Positions 56,401-64,000 of a DNA stretch of 64,000 nucleotides are shown here, piece by piece. The DNA is from Mastacembelus armatus. Taxonomy: Eukaryota; Chordata; Actinopteri; Synbranchiformes; Mastacembelidae. The notes beneath the pieces were generated by a model that had not been told where the DNA came from, did no database searches, and was given only the letters and a program-made list of their open reading frames with translations. A program made the translations under genes and the position numbers. Positions within the stretch are counted from its first letter, which is position 1. Each line of letters starts with the position of its first letter. The stretch spans positions 16,861,739-16,925,738 of the forward strand of contig NC_046648.1 of assembly GCF_900324485.2 (NCBI RefSeq), written 5' to 3'.

Positions 56401-59400
56401 ATATTTGAACCATTTTTCAACATTGCAAAGTTTCACTGTTTTCATCACACCACAAAAATTTACCAAAGACATAACATCACAAGTAGAAATGTCTCATGAA
56501 TCACTCAGCAAGAGATCTCTAAACAGAGGAAACATGACGTAGAACAAAAATGTTCTTACTTTTGTGTGGGATGCTTATCCCCAAATTCCTTAATGTTATC
56601 CTGCAAAGAGAGTTGGAGACAGAAGAGAGGAGAAACATCTCAGCTTAGTGTGGGGGTGGAGGAGGGGGAGTCGAGTCTAGCCCTGCAGCCAGGACAATTA
56701 CAGCACATTTTCCAGCAGGAGGGAAGTGACATCAGCTCATCCTCACTCGTGTACACAGCCTAGCAGGCCACAATGAGGGGCATATGTCTGTCTGCTGGTT
56801 TTTCTGTCTGACTGAAGGTGACACTCTCAGTTCACCTACCTGATGTTTTATTGCCAAACTGGTTTAAGCCTGGTCCTGGCCAAGCAGTACTCTATTAAAA
56901 AGGTTCATGTTTCTCTGGCCCCATAGATGAAGCATTTTTGTACCTCTGAGATTAAAAATCCAATGTCATTCATGTGAAGTTATTTTTTAGTGTTTCAGTG
57001 GCATGGCCCTTTGGATGGCATTCTGTCGGTTGGTTCCACCACTCTGGTACAGACCAAAATATTTGTCATTAAATCTGGTCCATTTACATCCCCCTTAGAT
57101 CAGGCTGTGATAACACTGCTAATTTGCAAATGTTGCAAGATTAACATGTTAAACTAAAATGGTTGTAATTGTTTACACTTTGGTGATCCTTTAGCTTTTC
57201 ATCTAGCGCCATCATCAGGTCAAAATCAATCTAATCCATTTGTCCAATTTATGACTAAATAATTGATGGAATGACTTTGTGTTTAGTTAATGTCAGCATG
57301 CTGACTATGATCTGCATAATGAATGTGGCAAATATTACACTTGCTTAACATCAGCATGTTAGCAGTGTTACTCTGTGCATGTTCGCATTTTTATATTAGA
57401 ATTTAGCTCCACTCAAGCATCACTATGCTCAAGTGATAAGTACAACCTTTCAGATCTGTGTGTTGAAGACTCTTAGTATTGCTTGAAGATGTTTTTAGTA
57501 TGTTTTCTTTATTATACTTTCTTACATTGAGGGACAACAGTAAATGAGGGTAGAGCCGTTAGGGGGTTAGGGTTAGGGATATTTTGAGCTGTTGAGTTTT
57601 TCCACTTACCCAGACAATTTCCTTAATTAGATTGGCTGATTTGAGTAATATCTGTGGAGTGAGAGCGGGGTCCAGGTGTTTAGAGGCATGATCTATCATG
57701 ATTGACAGGAGATAAGCAGGAGCCAAAGGCCCACCACCGGAGTCTGGAGAGGAATTTTTGGAGATTATCTCCTAAGAGAAGCATGAGGGATAAACGTAAC
57801 ATATGTCATCAAGGCAATTTGTCTCCACTAGATAAATAAACTGTTGACTTTATATAAGTTCACTATCTTCCTGTCTCACCTGTAACAAAGTATCTGCCTG
57901 ACGAGGGTGGAATTTCAAAACTGCCTCAGTACATCCCAAATACTGCCTCAGAGCTTCCTGTCTGTCCACCAGCCCTGAAGGGCAGCAGGTAGTGGAGGCA
58001 TCAGCCTGCCATGGCAGTGTCAATGCCAGTGGTGGGGCTGGAGTCACACGAGGGTCACGGTAAAGGAAAAGGAAGTGGTTGCCCAGACCAATCACATCCC
58101 CAGGCTTTAGGATTGTCTCCCTGTAAAGAGCCACTCCATTGTGTGTGACTGCACCTCCTCTGAAGGGCCGCATCAGAGCTGGGATAAAATCAAATCAGTT
58201 CAGGACAGAATATATCAAATACTGTGATAGCTATCTGTCTTTTCAGTTGCAAACATTTTGTCGAATCATAGCATAAATACTCCAGACCCTGCTGAGGTGT
58301 TGCTTGTACCTTGTCCAGTGGGCGTCTCGGGAACAGCAGAGTCTCTCCTCACCAATAAGTGTCTGGCCAAAAGGTCAGGAGCAGAGAGGAATGTCTCTAC
58401 CTTGAGAGCCTTCTTTCCCTTCCTCTCTCTCTCTCTATCCTTCTCTCTTTCTCTCACTGTGGGCTTTCTTCCAAACACATGCATATGTCCCGTCATGATG
58501 TACAAAACAAAATCCTAAACAAAGCACAAAGTGAAGAGAACGAGAAAGTCAGGGAGGTCTGTGATCTTTTAAGTGCTGTGGTTTTTATCCGTTTTCCATC
58601 AGATGTTTAGCTGAATAGAAGGTGGTTGATAAGGTATGAAGTGTGTCACAGTTTGCTACAATGGAGACCTGTGTGAGGTCATTGTTTAAAATGGAGTGAT
58701 GCACACAGACGGGGCTTGTGCTTTCTATGGAGAAAATGTTGAGGCATTGTACTGCTCTGAGGGTGTTTTGTGCTGGATGCTGAATGGGAGCGGCTTGTCA
58801 AGGGATGGAAACCCCGATGGTATGTGGCGATTACAGACATGCAGGTATGATGTCATGTACAGGGTGTGTGAACGCTCTTATTTCTGCACAACTCCTCTAC
58901 AGCACGTCTGTTAGTTTGCATATGTGCACATCACAGTGTATTTACCTTGCTATAGAGTCTATGTGCACATCCACATCTGAGTTAGTTTGTGTTCATGTGT
59001 TTACATAGCGTACGTGTGCGTGGGTGTTGTTTGTGAGTGTGATATCATCTGTCAGCATGTCTTGCCTTGCTCTGATCATAACCCTGCAGTAACAGGAAGT
59101 AGGGACGGTCTGTGGGTGGAAGGATCAGACTTTGTGACATCACTTCCAGGTCACAGTTGGAGTAATCCTTCTCATCCTCTGCTGGCTGGTTTGTCCATCC
59201 AACCTTAGCTTCTGCTTTTGAGGCTCTTATCTAAAATAACAGGTTAAGACTTATAGATTAGGAGATCAATAGAAAAATAAATTACATTTTTCCTTAATAT
59301 TTAATTTTCTTTACCTCTCCAGGCTGTGGATTGATCATGCTCACAATGTTCTTCCTGTCCTGACATCCTCCACTGTTATTAGCTCGGTTCCCAGAGCCAT

Positions 59401-60969
59401 GTGGATCATTGCTGACATGGTTGCCTTGGCGACGCCGTAGACTCAGGTTCATGTCACTGATGCTCCTCCTGAGCTCTGTGTTCCTTCCACGGTGACCACG
59501 CTCACCATCCTCCACTCCACTCCCTGATGACATCCGGCTCCGCCGCCAACGAACACCTGTGTCCCAGAAAAACAATCAGAGCTTCGGTCAGTTTGACCCT
59601 GTGTTATCCTTATACATGCTCAGATGTTTGTTGAGTTGCACACATACCTTGATAGTTCTCTCCCTCCCTCTCCCGCTCCTTTTCCCTCTCTCTTTCTTCT
59701 CTTTCGTAGTCTTCCTTCCTCTGAATTTCAAAGCGGCGCTCAAATCCATCCTTAGGCCGCCACATGTCCACTAACAACAAGGGACATTCCCATGGTGCAA
59801 CACTTCTCCGGCACTCTGTCTCCCATTTGATAGCTCCATCTGGCTGCTGGATGGGCTTTCCAATGACATCACACAACAGGAAGTCCTCGGGGCTGTATTT
59901 CTGGGGAACTACAGGGTAATGTAAGGGGAAAGAGGGGATAATTATTTTTCCATAACACTGCTGTTTGTGTTTATATTAAGTCATTCCCAATTGGTTAAAA
60001 TCTTTTGCACAATTTGTTCCAAGTAATGGATTGCAGCAGAGATCCACGTGAGGGAAAATTTCCCTCTTTCTCACCTGTATCATCTGTCTCCTCCCTTTCT
60101 CTCTCAGTGTAACGAGTGATGACCTGCGCAATGAGCTGCCTGGCTGTAGAATGAATGTTGGCCAGCAGGGAACGATAGTTGGCTCCACTGGAGAGGGCAT
60201 CCCCATAGATCTTGATTAGGCCTGGGGCAGAGGATGAGGCCGGGGGCAAGTAATGGTGGGATGAGGGGGCAGCCGAATGAGCCCAAACCTCTCTCTCCCT
60301 CTCGCCCACTGCCCGGTCCCGGTCACTATTGGAGCGCCCCCGTAGAAAGAGATGGGAAAGGCGCTTTGTCCGGGACTGTGGAGCAGCTGGCCGCGGCCTG
60401 AGAAAGGCCGGGGAAGGAGATGGGGATGGGGTAGGGGAAGCCAGCGAGGGGGTGGAGTTAGAAAGGGAAGAGGAAGGAGCAGAGGGGGCCTCGTGGAGAG
60501 AGGCTGCGTCAGAGCTGGTAGTTGACCTGAGAACAACAGAGCAGGGGAAGACAGATGGATAGAGGGGAAGGGGAAAGGAAGGGAGCAGTCAGCTGTGAAT
60601 TATGACTGACAAATAACAAGGATAAAAATAAAATAGGGAAAGATTAAGGATTGAAAGGGCACTAATGATAGTGGAAGTAAGATAAGATACATCAATACAC
60701 AAGATGTTCATTCAACAATACTTATCAGGCACTGAATTCTAACTAAACAATAGCTTGCATTAAAGTAGTTTGACTTTAGAGCTGCTATGGGGAAAATACA
60801 AGCAAAATGGGAAGAGAAATGTGACTTTAATATAACTTCAGACTGACTTGACAGAGACAGCGCTTGGCCAGCGACCACCTAACTTGGCAAAGTGTTTCCT
60901 GGGTGAGTTGATCCACAGACCCACAGGGAAATGCAACTTTCTGAAGCGAGGACTGCCCGACCCCTCCAT
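53443..60969 (-). CDS. rasip1: Ras-interacting protein 1 (Rasip1/Rain)
   Basis: Rasip1 is an endothelial Rap1/Ras effector needed for vessel lumen and junction formation. Fifteen coding exons on the minus strand give 998 residues in unbroken phase: 60848-60969, 60075-60526, 59648-59908, 59315-59556, 59066-59230, 58310-58514, 57880-58178, 57610-57771, 56560-56600, 56108-56262, 55841-55953, 54462-54756, 53959-54122, 53727-53868 and 53443-53621. The N-terminus (SPRFRKLHFPVGLWINSPRK) matches human RASIP1. A Ras-association domain spans about 145-275, an FHA domain about 400-510 (GAVTHNGVALYRE, DVIGLGNHFLFLYRDPR), and a DIL/dilute domain about 590-870 (LRPLMFWMSNATELLNFF, LLPALLDTNPF, SQTFGYLFFF). 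The C-terminus holds DIFESFLDHPPLILP and DELPANQR. The intron after 59066 starts with GC. Arg/Glu-rich low-complexity inserts occur after the RA domain and in the FHA region. The ATG follows an in-frame TGA and an acceptor-like CAG, so a 5' exon is possible. Confidence 0.95.
54925..55325. repeat. Percomorph interspersed repeat, copy 1 (rasip1 intron)
   Basis: The segment contains CATGAAATTTTGTTGGCATTC, GACTTTGGTGATCCTCTGC, GACACAGACATTCATG and GCTAGCATGCTAACTTACAC. These are landmarks of a very common percomorph repeat related to copy 2 at 57000-57490. It carries no gene. Family name and exact borders are unknown. Confidence 0.6.
57000..57490. repeat. Percomorph interspersed repeat, copy 2 (rasip1 intron)
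   Basis: Landmarks are TTTGGTGATCCTTTAGC, CATCTAGCGCCATCATCAGG, AACATCAGCATGTTAGCAG and GAAGACTCTTAG near the right end. It lies in the intron between exons 57610-57771 and 56560-56600 and shares the family of copy 1, but the copies overlap only in part. Confidence 0.65.
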
Positions 60970-62999
60970 CTGTCAGAAAGGAATTGAGAAATCTGGCTTT
61001 TTAAATCTTCATAAATCATAAATCATAAATCTGCACTTTTTTTTATTTTACTGTCAATGTTTCCTATGATCTGTCTTTGGAGATAGAGGAATAAGAAAAG
61101 TGCTGCAACAATGCCAGGACTGGAACAATATAACAATGAAATGATGTCACCATAAAAAAATATCAACAGGATACCTGCAGCAGGTTGTCAACATGTTGAA
61201 AACAAACAGAAAAACATTAAAACCCCACCCCCCTCAGCCCAGTCAGTCTTTGAAAATGATTGTGTATAGTCCCCATTCTCATACAGGAAATATGTTTTGT
61301 GGTAGTCAGGTCCAGCTGTCGCAGTGACAGGGAAAAACCCCACTCCTACTCTATCTCAGTGTTACTATCACAGTTCCACCATTTTTTCACTTTTCAGGTG
61401 GAATTTGGAAGTCTGAAGGTAATCATTGTATTATATCAGCTTTTGGCAACATAATCCTTGCAAATCTTGCCCACAATGGCTACTTTTGGTAAGCATCCTG
61501 TCAGAGGTTATGCAGTTGAGACTTTAAAAATACAAAAAATCTCAAATGAAGAAACAGGTTCAAATGCTTTTAGATAGTAAAATTTAAAAACACTTACCCA
61601 CAGTTACTTCTGTTCACTCTATAATGTGTTATGATGATTTGTTGCCGACAAATTGCAAACACGCAGCTCAAAGTAACCTATTAACCTTGCATGTTTCCTT
61701 CTCCCCACGACAAAATGCCATTTTCAAAGGCCTAAACCTGGCACACATCGACGGACACATCCCTAATCATAATCATCCATTTGTTTGGTCTTCTTTTAGC
61801 TAAAATACTTTTACTTCACTATTTTTCTCTAAGTGGACACTGTCTGCTCCCTGTCTCTCTCTGGCTCTCAGCCTCTCTGGGTCTATAGATAGAGAAACAG
61901 GCCCATTGTTCTAAGTGACAGAATTTCCTTCCTTTTCACTGGACAACACCTATATCCTGACTGAGTGAAAGAGAGAGAGAGGGAGAGATTGGTAGAAAGC
62001 AAGAGAAGAATGAATTTACAGATACATGAGGCTTTGAGAACTTGTACACTGTATTTTTAATTCTGTTGTACACAGTAAATTAATCTAGATATCTATATTT
62101 TGGTTTGTCTGAATTAAACAAAAATGTGATGTCACTATTTAACACTAATAAAGTTTAATTACATCAATCACAATCTAAGCGCCACAACAGATTTTCAGGA
62201 ACATCGATATTTTTATCCTGTACTTTGTTGTAATTTTTTTTTTTATAGGAAAAAAACATCACAGTGCATCACAACACCAACAGAAAATGTCCAGTTTGAA
62301 GTTTTGCTGGAAGGGAATGAAGGAAACACACTAAGTTGGACAGGAAGCTCGGTGGAGTGACGGAGACACCTGTGATCTTTGACCTGGTCTTTGACAGGAA
62401 GATGTTGATAGAACGAGAAAGGAGACTGTCACTTTGTCCCACTTCTGGCTGGAGTCTGCTTTCCTAGACTGAATACGTCACAACTCACCAATAACTTTGA
62501 CTCATTTCAGAGGCTCCAGCACTGTTTCAAAGTGCTTTTGTTCAATGAACAGTAATTTTAACATGATAATCACACTTCATGACCTTCAGTACTTTTGAGT
62601 TTGGTTATTCTCAAATATAAAAAAGATACTTAATTATTTGTGACTTCACAAAAACTGAAAATACACAGGCCAATGCCAAAGGTCAAACTTTACGTTGGAC
62701 TTTTATGTTACGGTTCTACAGTCAGTGGTGTGTGTGTGTGTGTGTTCAGTCACAACACAGGTCGCTTAGTGGCGACTAAATGAAAGATGTGAATTTCTCC
62801 TCTGAGTCAGATGAGTTCTTGTTTATGCTTCTTGCAAGACATTTAGTCTGTGATAATTTTACTGCTGCAATAACAATAATCATTTCTACACAGAGGAGAA
62901 GACATGGTAGTAATAATTATCATAGTGGTTACAATGCAATAAATCTAGATAAAGCAATTACAGAAACCTGGGACCTAAAGTCCAATACGGGGACTCTGA
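60970..62999. other. Head-to-head spacer between rasip1 and cox6b
   Basis: AT-rich sequence with no recognised exon. It must contain the rasip1 promoter and any 5' UTR exon, but no clear core promoter was found. A short GT run lies near 62730-62744. Confidence 0.4.
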
Positions 63000-63016
63000 A
63001 GTCTTTAAAACGCAGA

Positions 63017-63026
63017 CGCATGCGCA
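63017..63026 (+). promoter_or_regulatory. cox6b1: NRF-1 binding site of the cox6b promoter
   Basis: CGCATGCGCA fits the palindromic NRF-1 consensus and sits just upstream of the inferred noncoding first exon of a nuclear gene for a mitochondrial protein, where NRF-1 sites are typical. Confidence 0.6.
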
Positions 63027-63086
63027 CAACCCGATATCCCAGTATCCCTTGCGCGTCGCCGAGGACACATAAAGAGACGTCCCAAG

Positions 63087-63537
63087 GTTAGCTGGCTACA
63101 ACAAAATATGCTATGAATCTTATCTTTTTTTTTAGCTTATGTGGTGGTTTCGTTTACTAAAGCCTAGTAATGACTAGGCGCTCTCACACGTCTTAGCTTA
63201 CAACTAAATCCAGATACGTTAACGAGTTAGCAGTGAGCTAACAGGTTAGCATTAGCAGTGCTAACTGTGCTAACTTGTATTCACGGCTAACCTAAGAGAC
63301 TGGCTGTAATATTTGTTTCTGCCAACTGACATGTGAATGCTAGATGTATAACTTGTGTTGGTTTATCGTGAGGACAATACTGAGTAGTAGCAAATAATTG
63401 TAAACAATGGTAAACTAATTTTAACTTGAATCACAATGCTATTTGTAGTATTACCTAGATTTTACCACCAAGTTAGACATCGTGACTGTTTTCAGGTAAC
63501 ATATAATGTAAGTGAAAGAGCCTGTGCGTCTTTTCAG
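63087..63537 (+). other. cox6b1: Putative intron 1 of cox6b with GTTAGC/GCTAAC cluster
   Basis: A donor AAG|GTTAGC at 63087 and an acceptor TTTTCAG ending at 63537 delimit a 5' UTR intron. Within it, 63195-63295 holds many direct and inverted copies of GTTAGC and GCTAAC, a pattern common near teleost genes. The splice assignment is inferred. Confidence 0.5.
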
Positions 63538-63572
63538 TGTCGGTCGCACACGTCTGAGAGAAGCTGATAAAG

Positions 63573-63678
63573 ATGTCTGAGACTATTGAGGAGAAGATTA
63601 AGAACTACAGGACTGCTCCCTTTGACGCCAGATTCCCCAACACCAACCAGACCCGTAACTGTTTCCAGAACTATCTGG
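63573..63678 (+). CDS. cox6b1: Cytochrome c oxidase subunit 6B, first coding exon (partial)
   Basis: COX6B is a small twin-CX9C subunit facing the mitochondrial intermembrane space that links the two monomers of complex IV. This exon runs from the ATG to a G|GTGAGG donor and encodes 35 residues plus one base: [20 protein letters not shown], then [16 protein letters not shown]. Human COX6B1 reads [28 protein letters not shown]. The first CHCH cysteine (NC) is present. The remaining exons lie beyond the window. Sequence is closer to COX6B1 than to human COX6B2, although COX6B2 is the gene next to human IL11, so the paralogue is uncertain. The 5' UTR exon probably ends at 63086. Confidence 0.88.
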
Positions 63679-64000
63679 GTGAGGGTTTATGTCTATAAAG
63701 CAGGATCTGTCTGTAAGTTTCAGGCTGCTAAGCTCAAAGCCTAGTTTCCATATGGATGATCTGGATAGTGCATCACAACAAGTAGAACTGGCTGTTTACT
63801 AAACATTATCAACCATTAGACATGCAGGTATGAAGAACATTTTCAATAAAATAGCTGGTGAAGTGTGACTTCTATTGGTAGTAATGTAGTGTTAAGTAAT
63901 ATATTTGTTGAATCGTTTTGTCAGTTAAGTGTTTATGGCGTTATTAGTGTGAATACTGTCCCAGATGAGTAAAACAACCCTTTTTTTAATTTTTTTGCTG

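Noticed and set aside
57558-57590. TTAGGG-like units suggesting an interstitial telomere repeat
   Set aside because: Only two or three imperfect units, too short to mean anything.

Overview
The window is vertebrate nuclear DNA, almost certainly from a teleost and probably a percomorph. The evidence is GT-AG multi-exon genes, abundant (CA)n/(GT)n microsatellites, interspersed repeats of the GCATGTTAGCATGCTAAC type, and an AID protein carrying the teleost-specific extra loop. Nine protein-coding genes can be placed. In most of them splice sites, reading phases and protein similarity agree exon by exon, so exon coordinates are given in each entry. Gene names rest on remembered protein families; no search was run.

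Layout from left to right: an SBK2/SBK3-type Ser/Thr kinase (+, 1.3-6.5 kb); mfap5 (+, 12.2-13.7 kb); necap1 (-, 13.7-18.7 kb); aicda, encoding activation-induced cytidine deaminase (-, 19.9-21.9 kb); nat14 (-, 24.8-26.1 kb); znf628, with 17 C2H2 fingers (-, 27-34.6 kb); il11, encoding interleukin-11 (-, about 35-41.2 kb); a 12 kb gene-free stretch rich in dinucleotide repeats (41.2-53.1 kb); rasip1, encoding Ras-interacting protein 1 (-, 53.1-61 kb); and the first coding exon of a cox6b gene (+, from 63.0 kb), which runs off the right end.

The genes are not an operon-like pathway but a syntenic mosaic. COX6B, IL11, ZNF628, NAT14 and SBK2/3 occur in this order on human 19q13.42. AICDA, MFAP5 and NECAP1 belong to human 12p13.31 and sit here as a block between nat14 and the kinase. 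RASIP1 is on human 19q13.33. The window therefore holds an immune diversification enzyme, a cytokine, an endocytic adaptor accessory protein, a microfibril protein and an endothelial Ras/Rap effector.

The main regulatory signals are: a CCAAT/TATA promoter and a tiny first coding exon for the kinase; a (TG)n tract almost touching the exon 2 acceptor of necap1; a 71-bp (GT)n tract just upstream of the aicda start codon; paired NF-Y boxes and a candidate overlapping uORF at znf628; a TATA plus AP-1 promoter and an AU-rich 3' UTR for il11; a GC-AG intron in rasip1; and an NRF-1 site at cox6b. I found no RNA gene, CRISPR array, intact transposon or viral element. No clearly novel biological system is visible; the most unusual features are the mosaic synteny and the regulatory details listed as findings.
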